Shown here: one piece after another, positions 1 to 13,400 of the stretch
Position numbering within the stretch: the stretch's first letter is position 1
How the letters are laid out: the number at the start of each line of letters is the position of its first letter
DNA from: Gordionus sp. m RMFG-2023
Lineage: Eukaryota; Nematomorpha; Gordioida; Chordodea; Parachordodidae
Assembly: GCF_954871325.1 (NCBI RefSeq)
Contig: NC_088776.1
Coordinates: 11,780,052 to 11,844,051 of the forward strand
Reading direction: 5' to 3'
DNA length: 64,000 bases
Position numbers and translations under genes: made by a program
The notes under the pieces: model-generated
Databases searched by the model: none
The model's input: only the letters and a program-made list of their open reading frames with translations
What the model was told of the DNA's origin: nothing

Positions 1-1011
1 GCCGCCCGATTTGAAGTCGAGTTTATAAGATTAACAACACTAATAATTAATATTTTTGATATTTATATTATAGATTCTAATTCTTGGAAGAACTTTTGTT
101 AATAGATCAAAGTCATATCTTATAGTTCTTTTCTACTTCTCTACGATTTATTTAGAGTTTTTATCTAATAAAATATAGCTCACAGATTACTCTTCCTTGT
201 ACCTTGAGAATTTAAAATAATCAATTTACATATATGGGTTGCTGGATTTATATTTTTAGGGCAAAATTCAATTTTTATAAATATGATAATTTAAATTTTT
301 TAAAATAATTTTAAAATAAAGATGAATATATCAGAAGCATTAAATGATCTATCGTGTGATTTTTGCAACTAGTTAATGTAAAATTATATTACTGTTATGT
401 ATTAATATATCATGTAAATATTAAGTTTATTAAAGTTATGTATTAACACAAATGGTTTAAAGGCTATTAAACATATATTTTTGTTAAATATATCTTATTT
501 TTATATTCTAAATTCATATTGAGAATAATGGAATTTTATATATGAATAGTTTTATACAATAATTACTGGTTTTAGAAAACATTTTATTTAGCATCAACTT
601 GTGGTCGTTTTATCAACCTATTGGAACTATATTTAAAAATAATTAACATCATTTTAGCAATGAATTTCAGTAATTCTAGGTGATATTAAAATTTTGAGGG
701 TAGGTTAATAATTCTAAAGGCATGATACGAAATACTAAAAGATAATATTGAAAATAAAAAATAGGATTAATTAGAAATTTGATTGATTTATTGCTTATTA
801 TATAATATATTTAAAAAATTGAAATTCTAAGATCTTTTCAATTTTTTTTTTCTTTGATATAATTTACGGTTTTAATTTAATTTTATTATATTAATTTTTA
901 AAATATATTATATTTGGTTATGATTTTATATGAATAAAATTTAAAAAAATGGAATTTTTAAAATTATATTTTTATTCTATTTAAGTTTTTTAAAACTATG
1001 GTAGTAAGTAT

Positions 1012-1757
1012 CAGGGATCCAAACCGAACCTGAGCCAGACCGTTAAACAGGTATTAACCGCTATTTTTATCGTATCTGAACCGAACTCGAGCTTAAAGGA
1101 TTTTCTATCAGAACCTCTATATTGCCTTTGAACCAGTTCAAGCCTCATGATTTTATACTTATAAAATTATGTGAAAGTTATTATTAGTATATTGATAACA
1201 TTCTAATTTAATTTTTATAACCAACCATTATTATATCACTATTTTACAACATAAGCTTAGGTCGTGTCCTGGGTCGACTTAGTTTTGATATTAAATTGCT
1301 TATTAGTCTAGAATATAAAACTTTTGAACTGGAATACCCTATTTTCGATTTGTTTTAAGTATTTAGTGGCATTGTTATTTTTTGTTTTTTCCTTAAATTA
1401 AAATTTTTTCTTTTGTTTTTATATCTTGAAATAAATCGAGTCCAATATATAAATTATTTACATATAGTATTATAAATAACACATCAAAACGTAATAGTAC
1501 TGATTAACAACTATAAAGGGGAACTGGGAGCAAATCTTGAGCATAAAAAATAAAAAGAAACCACCCTCTACAACTCAAATTTCACAAACTATCACAACAA
1601 ATAAAATATATAAAAAAATGTAGCTTTTATACAAAAGTGTTCAAACTCATATTTATATATTCGAAACGAACCTATACATTATTTTCGAACTGTACCTGAA
1701 CCTTTATTTTTACCAGAACCTAAACCGAACCGATATTTGTTTTGGTTCAGATCTCTG
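1012..1757. mobile_element. Non-autonomous hAT-type element in left palindrome arm
   Basis: The tips are inverted: CAGGGATCCAAACC at the start and GGTTCAGATCTCTG at the end. The element is flanked by a perfect 8-bp duplication GTAAGTAT (1004-1011 and 1758-1765), the size hAT transposases make. Subterminal sequence is rich in repeated CCGAACC/GAACC motifs at both ends; the middle is AT-rich and codes for nothing seen. The opposite arm near 4100-4125 contains a single GTAAGTAT-like site in matching context, which is the unoccupied target. Confidence 0.85.
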
Positions 1758-3692
1758 GTAAGTATATAGATATTATAAGTACTGGATTTAAATGACTTGG
1801 TTTTCGATTTGAAAATTTTTTGTCGCGACATTCAGGGGAAAAATAACGTCTTAATTTCGAATATTCTTATATCTCATTATACTTCGAATTAATATCTAAA
1901 AATGCTTAGATATATTTTTCCACGCTTCCTGTTATAAAAATCGCCAATACATTCAGTGGGAAAAGGCTAACATTTAAAACATAATTTCGAATATTATTAT
2001 ATTATTGTACTCACAATTATATATTTTCTATCTAAAAATGTGTAGATGTATATTTTTGCGCTTCTGGTTCGAAAAATTTTCAAATATTATATCATTATAC
2101 TAGGAATTAAATTTCCTATCTAAAAATTAATATATACTTAGTTCTTCTTATTATAATGTTTATTTTTTTTCGATAGTTTTATCCATAAAATATTTAAATT
2201 AATAATATTTTGTGTTTCCGCTCTTAGCCACATGGAGGCTACTATCATTAAGAACTTTTGCTTTTGGTTAAAAAATAAAAAAATATACCAACACCAGGAC
2301 ATAGAAAGGTTTTATTTCATTGAAAACCTTAATATGATCTTGTGAATTTTTAAGTTATTTATTGCAACAGTATTTATACATAAAAAGATATAAAATCTTT
2401 TAATTTAGTTATTTACAGTATTTATACATTAAAAGATATAAAACCCCTTAATTTTTTATTTAATAAAACTTTAAAATAATTAGTGATCAAGAAACAATAC
2501 AGCATCATATTTATTAATAAAAATTTCTCCTTCTCTATTTTAGCCCTTTTAGTTTGATAAGGCTTTCTCGATCCTTCTTTTGAAGTGATTAATTTACTTT
2601 TCATTATTATATAACCATTAAATAAACCATCTAATACTCTCTCTCGTTGATCAATATTTAATTCATTCCACTTATTACCTATTTTAAACTTCTTAAATTC
2701 ATCCGCCAAATAAAATTCACCTACCGACCAATGATTTTTCTAATTCGTGTCTTTGCAAGATTGTAATTTCGTGTAATTTATTTATAATTAAAAATAGAGC
2801 AATGCTTCCAATTTGTCAGAGATTTAAAAATATGACTCAGACTCAATTATTGTTGGTCCATAAATCAGATATTACTTTATTTTTTAAGGGATTATTAAAC
2901 ATCTTCAAAAAATTAGACAGTAATTTATTATATTTTAAGTTCACAATATTTTACTTAGGATCCCATTCAAAAATTATATTCATCACTATCTGCAAAGACT
3001 ACACCCTCTCTTGAAAATAATTTAAATATTATTTATCGTGGATGCATTCACACCTTGCTTATTTTGTAAAAATGATTTAATATTCTTTTTAAAATGCTAA
3101 GAACATAATAAATAGGTGATTTTTCAAAAACATGATTTAAACTTTTAATTAAAGATAATTCTTCATCGTAGCCGAATATTAAATGATTTATTTTATTTTT
3201 TAAAAGAGGATTTTAATTCAGAAAAAACGGCTCAGTAAAGAAAACTTAAATTATAATAAATTTTTTAATTACCTCTTTTAAATTTAATAAATAAATCACA
3301 CGAAATTGCAATCATGTAAAGACCCGAATAAGAAACATCATAGGTCGGTATGGGTGAATTTTATTTGGCATTAGATAGTTTAATTAAAAAATGAAAAAGT
3401 TAATCACTTCAAAAGGGGGAGAATTAAGTTTTTTGAGGCCAAAAGGATCGAAAAAGCATTATCAACTAAAAGGGCTAAAGCAGAAAGAACAAATTTTTTT
3501 TAATACTTTATATTTTAATTACTGTATTGTTTCTTGATCACTTTTATAAAAATTTAAAGTTTTATCAAATAATAAATTTAGGGATTTTTATCTTTTTATG
3601 TATAAATACTGTAATAAATAACTCAAAATACACAGCTCTTAATGATAGTTGCCTTCACGTGGCCAAAAGCGAAATATTTTATGACTAAAACT

Positions 3693-3887
3693 AGTGTTGT
3701 TTAATGATCCGATTTTCAAAAACGGCTAACTACTTTACCTAGAAAAATATTACTCAAGCCTGAAGATTTTGCTCATAGAAGGAATAAAGGTCTAATACAT
3801 ATATTATCGAGGCTTAAGCAATATTTTTCTGGCCAAACTATTGAGTTTTTTAAAAATCGGCTCCAAAGAGCCTTTTAACAATACTGG
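3693..3887. mobile_element. Hairpin MITE (AGTGTTGTT family) in right palindrome arm
   Basis: This ~195-bp element is almost entirely two inverted halves: the first reads through AAAAACGGCTAAC, AGAAAAATATTACTCAAGCC and GATTTTGC, and the second returns through their complements. It is flanked by the 8-bp direct repeat CTAAAACT (3685-3692 and 3888-3895). Relatives lie at 33604-33807, 41549-41737, 47898-48092 and, truncated, 37290-37425. The facing left arm near 2170-2190 shows the continuous uninterrupted site. Confidence 0.85.
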
Positions 3888-4519
3888 CTAAAACTAGAAA
3901 AAAAATACAGATTATAATAAAAATAATTAAGTATATATTAGACGTAAAAAATTACATTATTTTAGATAGATTTATTTCTGAGTATAATTTTATAATAATA
4001 TTCGAAATAGGTTTAAGATGTTAGCTTCCCTCTGAATGTTTTTGCGAAAAAAATATTTTCGAACCTAAATCCAAAAAAAATACATCTTAAAATTTACCAG
4101 TACTTACAATATCTTTATACTTACTATCAATTTAGTTTTGATAAAAACTTAAATGAAATAAAAATATTATCTTAAAAATTCCATTTTTAAAAAATTATAT
4201 TCATATAAAATCATAACAAAATATAATTTAATTAAAAATTAATATAATAAAATTAACTTCAAATAGCAAATTATATCAAAGAATAAAAAAAATTGAAAAG
4301 ATCAATTTCCATTTTTTAAATATATTATATATAATGTAATGTTATAAAATTTTTCTCGTAAAGAAAGCAACAAATTTCTTATTAATCATTTTCTTTGTTT
4401 TTTTATTTTCAATATTATTTTTTAGCATTTCGTATCAACAGCCATTCGACTTATAGACCTTGCGAAATTTTGATTTACCTTGCATTCACTATCTTTATTA
4501 AACATATATAAATTATCAG

Positions 4520-6243
4520 CCTGACACAGACTCTGGGGACGTCATGGTAGTCCTCCAGCTCAAAGAACACCCACATTTTACAAGAGAAGGTAACGATTTG
4601 ATATTGCAACGAATGATTAGTCTCAAGGAAGCTTTAATTGGTTTTACCACTACTATTACACATTTGGATGGAAGAAAATTATTGGTGAAAAACAAAGCAG
4701 GAGACGTTATAGAACCGAGTTAGAAAATAATTTTACACTTTATATACTAGATTAGAGGTCTACAAAGCCTAACCCTCTGAATTTTTGTCTGAACTTATAA
4801 AAAATTTATGAAAGATTTTTTTGTGCAAATTTTCTGGCCATCACATTTTTAATATCTAAATCAATTTTTCCATCTCTCGATGACTATTTCTATAACAGCC
4901 GTTTTATCAGCTTTAATTTTTTGCACAAATTTTATGACCAGCATTGTATCTTATTTTTCCCGATTATTAACTTTATCTATTTCTATAAACATATTTTATT
5001 AATTAATGTTTGATATCTATTTGAACTGCATATGGCAAAATTTTCAGAACCAGTTCAGTGAGAATTTAGTTAATGCCTGGCACTACCAAATTTTTACCCC
5101 ATCTGATTTAGTTATAAGGTTGCTTAGCTTGATTTTTAAATACAAGGCCTAAATAATACAAAATATATGCCGCTGATCATCTAAATAAGAGGATTGGTTA
5201 AATTGAAAACATTATATTTTATGGATTATCACTTCCATAATATCAGAATTCATCAAACATAATATAAAATATATCAAAATTTGAATGTCTGGGTTTGTCA
5301 ATTAAGATTTTATGAAAAATCAAATTTGAGAGGCCCTGTTTGATTTTTTTATATAAATTGTTTGACCATAATTTTTTTATGTATAATTTAATTTTCGGTA
5401 GGGCTTGAAATTTGTCTTGAATCATTTGGCCCAATGTTTTTCCGACGGGTGGGGTCGAAATAATATACATATTTAAAATTATAAAGCACTATTTTATAAC
5501 TCCTTTTAGTCTCCCTTGAATGCTAAAAGATTTTAACAGGAAATATTTTGAATGATTATAACGAAATTTAAATGTTCCTTTCAGTCTCATTGTGATGATC
5601 AATTTAAACCTATTCAAAAATTATTTTTCATCACTTATCAATTTTTTAAAATTATTGTATATTTTTCTGCATTTGCAGACTCCATCCGGATTATCAAACA
5701 CGAAGGCATGCCTATTTACAAAAATCCACTAACCAAAGGGAACCTTTACCTCAAATTGGTCGTAGATTTCCCTTCCGACCATTTCACATCAGAATCCAAC
5801 CTCCTTAAACTGGAATCCATTTTGCCCCGCACCACCCCTCATAAAAGACCTCTTCAACCCTCTACTCTACATAATCACAAACCACACACAAGTCACCATA
5901 CAAGTATGAGCTAGATTATATTATGTTATATATTTAAAAAAATATGGAATACTAAATTTTAGCTTCAAATTTTCAACTTTTTAAAAACCTTATGAAACTT
6001 ATTTTCCAAAAAGATCACGACGATCACATGGAGGAAGAGGTTATCCTTATGAGAGAAGATTTCAATTCTCAGCATCAAAGTAAACACGACTTTCATTCCT
6101 ATAATAACGCAAATAATAGTCAATCCAATCCAGAATGGGGCAGAAACGAAGCCTATCATGAAGATATAGCCGAAGATGAACATCAACATTTTCACCCTGG
6201 TATGGGAGCCGGACCTCAGCAAGTGCAATGCGCTAATCAGTAA
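4520..6243 (+). CDS. DNAJA2: DNAJA2-like type I J-protein (Hsp40), last three exons
   Basis: This is the C-terminal half of a cytosolic Hsp70 co-chaperone. Exons are 4520-4718, 5679-5903 and 6014-6243, with reading phases that agree at both junctions. The first carries the substrate-binding barrel segment DSGDVMVVLQLKEHPHFTRE followed by GNDL, EALIGF and THLDGRKLLVK. The second carries EGMPIYKNP, KGNLYLK and VDFP. The third is His/Asp/Asn-rich and ends in VQCANQ, a CaaX box whose final Gln predicts farnesylation; vertebrate DNAJA2 ends VQCAHQ. The linker before the tail is His/Pro/Thr-rich and diverged. The J domain, G/F region and zinc fingers are not in the window; the intron upstream of 4520 is filled by the foldback repeat, so those exons should lie before position 1. 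The gene is convergent with RUNDC1. Confidence 0.93.
4719..5678 (+). other. DNAJA2 intron
   Basis: AT-rich intron. A short inverted pair is visible: TTTTGTGCAAATTTTCTGGCC near 4820 and TTGCACAAATTTTATGACC near 4920. A 75-codon minus-strand open stretch at 5243-5470 has no recognisable motif and no convincing splice partner, so it is left unassigned. Confidence 0.5.
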
Positions 6244-7466
6244 AGATGACTAGAAACAAAGGCCCTTTGACATGAGATTTCTTAAAAAACTAGTGTAATT
6301 TTCCTATCATTGTTGTAATACAAATATTGTTAAAGTAAGTTTCCCCAGCTAGATTTAATTGTCATTTTTAACGTCAGATTTTCATAAAAAATCCACTCAA
6401 AAGGTTTTCTTTTTTACAAAGCAAATTTCATTCCTTAAAGAATGAACTATTTCTCCCCTATTTTTAGTGTGAAAATTTAAATATTACGATGAATTATATA
6501 TTCTCATTGTTCATTCTAACACATTATCTACTTTTTAATTAAAATTTATCATTTTTTTAAGATTGAATATTTTTATTTTATACTTTATAATTTGTTTAAC
6601 TACTACTATTTATTATTTTTTGGTTACCTTAATTTTGTATTGCCTTGCTTGATATATATAATTAATTTCTTACGAGTAAGATGCGATATTGTTTAGTCAA
6701 CCTTTATCCTATTTTTTAATATAAATGAAATCTTATGTATTAGCTCATTTCACAAATTCTATTTTAAAAAATGTGATAAGTGAATAGTATAATTTTATGA
6801 ATCATTCTTTGTTTTTTGTATCAACGTGCATTATAACCCCGACATTAATAAAATCATGATTCGAATACTTTATGATACGTTCTCGTCAGTTTAAAAAACT
6901 CATTTATGTAGAAGGATAATTTTGGTTATTTTCTGAAAGATTTTATATTTTCAAATAAATGATATACTATATTTTTTCTCGATGTACGCTTTTATTAAAA
7001 TTATTACAATATAATTTTGCAATTTTTTTTTATTTATATTTTATAAAAAAAAGAATTTTCCCTATCTTCATCAAATTATCATTATATAGATATAACTTAA
7101 GTGTTATATTGAATAATAAATAATGCCATGAACGTCATAATTTTAAAAAATAAAAAGAAGTTTGTATGTTTTATTGAATTTGATTTAAATACGAAATAAT
7201 ATATTCTTTATTGTTTTAATATCATGATTTAATTTTTTTAAATAATACATAATATATCATAGATACCAAAATAAGCTGGTTATCGTATAATAATATATTA
7301 ATAAAGGATTTGGTTGTTTTAGTCATATTGCACATAAGTAGAATGTATAGTAAAATATGATGTCACTAAAGTAGGAATGTTATAAATATTTGGTTGATTA
7401 CAATGAGGTAATAATAAACATTGCCACGTGATAGGATAATTAAGTTTAAAGTATTCTTGATAGTAA
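6244..7466. other. Convergent intergenic region, DNAJA2 / RUNDC1 3' ends
   Basis: AT-rich sequence between two genes that converge. It should contain both 3' UTRs and poly(A) sites. An AATAAA motif occurs in AT-rich context near 6847. No open frame or recognisable repeat was seen. Confidence 0.5.
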
Positions 7467-10400
7467 TTAAAAGGCATCTTTCATATGCTTCAGATGAAAT
7501 ATGGCTAAGTCAACAGGTAAATGGAACTCTATGTCATTCAGCTTTTCTAACGATTGAAAGGTATCTAAAAAGCCTATTTAAAATATTTTAGATTTAAAAT
7601 CATTTAAAGAGGATTTCAACCCTTAATAGATTTTAAAACGTTAAATAACTAAATTTATAAGTATAAGTTTTGAACACCTTTTAATTAAGCTCAAAATGGG
7701 CATCATGAGATATAATTAGGCATAGGCCTCCAGAAAATCGAATATGATTTATATTTGATTCGAAGTTACTCATAATATTAATAAAAAAGATATTTTTCAG
7801 GCATTTTTTCTAGTACACAATTTTTAATACATTTTATTGCTAAAATTATCGTACATAAAATAAAAATAAATAATTGTAATTTTAAAATAAGAAAAGGCAT
7901 AATTCCAAATTGCTTCTTCTATTAAAGATGTTATTTTTGGTAATAAATGCCTATAAAGATAAACGGTCACAAGATGTATAAGAGCGCTATTATCTCTCCC
8001 ATTGATTGAATATCTGTTGATTAGATTAGTAAATAAAGCTGACAAGAGTCAACTCAGCTAGAGCATCGCGATTTAAGTTGAATGGCAAAAGAAGATCAAT
8101 GCAGGAATAACCTCAGGTTAGGAATTCGTTTTCTTTTCAAGGGATCATGTTGGATCTATATAAGGGTTGGTCGTCGAAACTGTATAGTCATATGGGCTCG
8201 AGGGTTGGAATAAGGCAGATTTTAAATTCCGTTATAGTGCATTACTTGGAATAGAGAAAGTAGCAGCCTTTGAAGCGGACCAATGTTTGACAAAGAAGGC
8301 GGTGATAGGGTTTATCATTTCATAATTACGCCTGAGACAGATGTCGCTGCACGTCAAACTCATCATAGTAACAGTTAACATCGAGATTTATCAATGGGAA
8401 GAATTCTAGGAATATATAACCGTTCTCTGCATAGATAAATACGAGTAGGGAATGATTTTAGGGTTGGCTCCTTGATTTAAGGTATGCATCGGAGTTGCCA
8501 ACTAAGGAATTATCTTAGTCTTGTGCAGAGGCTAAGATCTATCGCTCGTGGAAATCAGTGTACTTGGTGAGTGTATTTAACTCACGTGAAAGACGAGAGG
8601 ATATAAATGCGATAATGAAAAGTTAGTCGACTTATTTTTCTGCCACTGACTTTGGTTGGCAATCCAGCAACCATAATAGTCAAAATATAAGATTGAATAT
8701 CTGCTCTGTTAGGGATTTAATCACATCCGATTAAGAATGGTACGATATTAAAAGATCCCTGAGGATGGCAGTGAATACACGATCCCTCTTGATATCAAAA
8801 AGTTGCTTTTCAATAAGAGAGTCTGGTGGGTGAGAAGCGGGCAGGATATCTAAGTGATATCTCTTGTGAAAAATAAACAAGGAATTTGATAAAAGACTCA
8901 TCATTCTCTAGCTAAGATCCTAGGTGTAGAATATAAATGTGTGTGATTAAAAGTAAGACCATGATCCAGTGTCAATGATGCCTGGGTAATATTTGTTTTT
9001 ATCTGGATTAAGTCTAAGTCCCATGCTGCTCTCTCTGGATCTGAATATCCCGACTGTTTTTATTTTTTACTTCTTCAGATGAACCAATTAATATATCGTC
9101 ATTCAGTATATACCAATTAAGGAGATTTCGTTTTCATTGGTTACTGATCCTTGAATCAGGCCATTGATGCCAGACAGAATAAGATAGAACTCAGAGGATC
9201 GTATTGTTGAATTCCCTAGCTAGAATAAATTAATCTTTCTCCAAACTGTAGGTTTCAGGGATTAGCCTGGCAATCAAAAACAATTGGAAATATTTTGTGT
9301 AGAGAGTGACAATGGTATTTCGAAACCCACTTCGCTTTAGAGAATTAAAGGCGTTTGAAAAATAAATTTTAATTAGGATGTCATGCTGGGATTTGTTTTT
9401 AGGTACACCCGGGTCATAAAGAGAGCGTTCACATCTACATTTTAAGTAGACTCCCAATTGATTGGGGCATAGGTTATCATATATGGTGTACAGTATTCTA
9501 CTTACTAATAGATTGGCAGTTAAGAGGCGCTATGTGTTTTCAATAGCGATAGGGCAAACATCTTCATTGGGTTTATGAAAGGCGATAAACGACGTCATAT
9601 TAAGGTCACTTGAAGAAGGCTGAGATAATCAGAGCCAAGGAAAAGAAAGGAATAAGAGTTAATCAAGATGAGCCATTTCCCTGAGCATCACTGACCTTAT
9701 GCAAGGTCTTATGTTCAATCATATATACTTAAATACTTTAACACATCTGGGATTTCCGGTAAGAAATAAAGTTCGGTAATTACTATATTTTTAGCCTGCT
9801 AAAAAATCGGCTAAACCAAGTTTTTAGCTAAAAACTATAATTTTGGACTCGGGTTTTTCAAAAAAAGATAAAGCTTAAATTTGGAAGAAACTAATATAAA
9901 TTAAAAAGCCTTAATGTTGTTAACGGATTTTCTCTGGCAAGCGTTTGAAGAGCCGAATTAGCCATTACCCATCTATAGTAAAGGATGATGAATCTTTTAT
10001 GTTCCTTGTTGACAATTTCACAAAAAATATCCTTGTCATCAAGCTTTCTTCTTCTTAAAGATCCTGTACATACTGATTCCCACGAATCTTTCAATATGAT
10101 GCCACTATCGCTACGCATGAGCTTGAAATTAGTACCTAAAACAGGACAGATACTAAATTGGAGATCTATCAATTGGTAGGCTATCTTACAGATACAGACC
10201 AAAGCAGGTGACATTGGCATACGCCTTAGCTACTTCCTTCCCTTTACCGCTCATATCCTCTAGTCTATCATATAAGAATTTCAACCAGCTATTAAGAAAT
10301 GATGAGGCAATGCCATCGGTCTCAGGCTTAGTCAGTGGCGTAGCTACGGGGGTGGTTTTCGGGTTTGGACCCCTCCCAGAGCAAAAATTTATTTTTAGAT

Positions 10401-13400
10401 TATACGTTCAAAAGACTTATAAGTGGTGACTTTATATCAAATAAATACCAATAATATTTTTATTTTTCTGGTTTTGATGTTTGTGGAAGGATTTTATATT
10501 ACTATTAAAATTATTCTGGATAGTATCATTATAAAGATTGAGAATAATCTACTAAATTATAAAACAAATTATTGATGCATTTAAAAAAATATATTTATTA
10601 TATAATATCGAAAATATGGTTATGATTTGTAAGATAAACCCGGCCGAAGGCCGGGCAAAAGGGCCGAAGGCCCGTTAAAGGTGGTCTGGGGGCGAAGCCC
10701 CCAGGCTTTTATATGTATGGACCCCCTCTAAGGAAAATTCCTAGCTACGCCACTGGGAATTATGAAAACACCTCATCACTGCCTTCTTTGTCAAATATTA
10801 GCCAACTTCAAAGGCGACCACTCTATGCATTGCAAGTTATGAAGAGGTAGATTCCTCAGACACCAAGTGCAACAACGCTATAGCCCGTGCCTTAAAATAC
10901 GCTGGTATCCAATTAACCCTTAGCACATTGGACTTCCGATGGCAAACGCTCAGAAGGATCTACTATAATCCCTTGGAAGAAAGACGAATTCATAACCTGG
11001 GATTTTTTCTGCATTGATCTCTCGCGCCATTCAATATAAATCGCGTTTCTCTCGTGGACGCTGAGTTGAATAAATACGTCAATTCGCCATAATATCATTC
11101 GCCTCTTTCGCCCTATACCTTTTTAAGGAGTCAGAGCAAATTGTAGCGAAGGTCGGGATCCCAATGTAGGACTATCTACGGCAAAGGATAGTTCTAGCAT
11201 TGCCAAAACAAACTATCCTATCTCTTTTCTATCAATAAATTTTATTTAATCATTTTGAAATTATGAAAATATTAGATTTTTTTCGAATCATATCGTGATA
11301 ATAGCGAATATAATGAACAAATCACTATCATGATCAAAAAATGATAATATTCATAAAAAAAATTATAAGAGTACCTTTAATTTAAAAAATAGTAATCTCA
11401 ATAATATTTGCAAATTTTAATATAAATGAATTCTAAAATTTACGAATAATTTAAATTTATTATTCGTTTGCGATTCGTTCATTATTCGAAATCGTAAATC
11501 TCAATAGAAAAGCAAATAATTTTCGATAGCCCTAAGTATTATTAATTAAATTAGTATAAACATATGATAAAAAGCCAAAAATTAACCTGTTTTAGCCAGA
11601 TAGCTCCAAGATTGATAAAAATTATCCACTATATACCTGGATCTCAAAATTAACCTTAACCATGGAACCAAGAGCTTTTGACTAATTAAATTTTAATGTA
11701 AAGATATAATATTTAGGTATATAATTTATACTTGAAAAGAATTTATAAATTCGATTTTGAAGAAAATAAAGTTAGGGTCAAAATCCCTTTTCTTCCCTAT
11801 ATATTAAAAGGAAAAAAAACTTTAAAAATTAATTTAAATGGCATTTTATTTATTTTCCATCGAAAAAATAAAATTTATACTTTAAGGCATGGCTTATGAA
11901 AGCCTTATAATGAGCATCCTTGCTTCTTTTCAAATGTTGATGAGCCAAAATGATATCGTTAATAGCGGATAAAAGTTTCTATATAAGTTTTTCAATATTT
12001 TTATTCCATTTATGTAATTCCAGGAAAAGTAAAAAATATAGTAGAGATAAGTGGAAAAGATTAATAATTTTCTAAACTGATTCAAACACCTAAAACCATA
12101 ATTTCTAATTGGATATGAAATATTGTCACGATTGATAGACTTATAATGTATAAAAGATAATAAAATGACCAATTAGGCAATAATAATTTGCCCTATCTAT
12201 AATTATCGTAAATTATGAAAAGAGCGAAAATATAAGTGTGATTCGTTATTTCCCTATTATGGTGAGCATATATAACTATGATGGCTTCTAATTGGTTCGT
12301 TTTTACGTTCCATGTGTATTATTCTAATATTATTAAACATGATTTTAAAAAAAAATTATGTCCTCCAAAATTTCTCGCCTGATTTTTCTCTACATGCTGT
12401 GTTGAGTGTTAAGAGTTCTAGCATAGATGGAAAAACAGTTTTTTCGAGTCCTACTTATTGGGTTATTGATTGTAATATGTTGAATGTTTCTCTCTTTGTC
12501 GAATTTGCAGGGGATGCCAATTGATAGTTATTGGATTTAACAGATACTTTATATAAAGTGAAGGAAAATGGAGTGTTTAAAAAAATTTGGCGCAATCCTT
12601 GTTAGGTTTATTAAAAACTTAGTTGATTGTGGTAAAAGATTTTATGTAGTTAGAATAATAATAACTAATTGGTAAGCATCACTAGATGTTGGTTAAATTA
12701 ACCACGTATTGATATAATATACATCAATCTTGGAAACTTCAAGTCTTAGTTCCTTAAAGAATGGAGAGTTGATCTGATTAATTAAGATTTCCCTCTTAAT
12801 ACCAAAGATGGGCATAATCACTTAAAAATTGTAATTAATTCCTGATTACAATTACTAATATCCTTCTATCTTAACACAATTTAATCATTAAAAAATTTTT
12901 TTTAGCAATACAGAATTTTTTTCGTCATCCAAAATAAGACATCAAATGGTTAATGATTATTGTAAATTTTTTATAAGCTAAAGCATTTTTGTCTTCATCA
13001 GCAACTGTAAAAGATTATTTAGCTTTGCAACTTTGGAGTTATAGAACACATTTAAATAACGAAACTGTTTGAAAAATAGATACTTTTATAAATAGTTATA
13101 TTTTTTATAAAAAATATTAGTTAAAAATATATAGAATATCATTGTTGATATGGGTGGAAAACTTCAAATGTTAATGCCCATAATATCTATTTATATTTAG
13201 ACATCATAAATGATATCCCATTATAACATAGAAATTGATTGCATTTCTTAAAATCAAATATATTTATAACAGTTTATAAATATGTTTTATGATATTGTAC
13301 TTTATATTGAAAGAGTAAAACCGTCATGTTTTTAAACATAAAAAAATTGTAATAAAGAATAAAACATTACAATAAAGTTTCTAGTTATTTTTAATAATTT

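Larger units (their letters stand above)
660..4490. repeat. Large imperfect inverted repeat (foldback-like element)
   Basis: The left arm (about 660-2790) is the reverse complement of the right arm (about 3290-4490) over nearly its whole length, with scattered mismatches and indels. Anchor blocks pair 790-1000 with 4125-4330, 2215-2260 with 3640-3670, and 2440-2760 with 3300-3570. The spacer (about 2790-3290) is AT-rich and unrecognised. The arms have diverged, so this is an old palindrome rather than a fresh duplication. The inner arm carries an open frame on the minus strand (2709-2422, 95 codons, rich in Lys/Ile/Asn) with a decayed counterpart in the other arm; no family was recognised. 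The outer edge stops about 30 bp before a DNAJA2 exon. It may be a foldback DNA transposon, or an inverted pair of one element. Confidence 0.75.

Noticed and set aside
2422-2709. 95-codon minus-strand frame as a host gene
   Set aside because: It lies in a palindrome arm with a decayed copy in the other arm and no known motif; treated as part of the repeat.
9891-10220. 109-codon minus-strand frame
   Set aside because: It is antisense to LINE copy 2, whose plus-strand motifs explain the region.
12330-12535. Candidate RUNDC1 exon on the minus strand (TKRETFNILQSITQ and following frame)
   Set aside because: It contains an in-frame TAA, and the true exon for that part of the RUN domain (PRKLSRSF ... 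TPKS) was found at 14364-14272 with matching phases.
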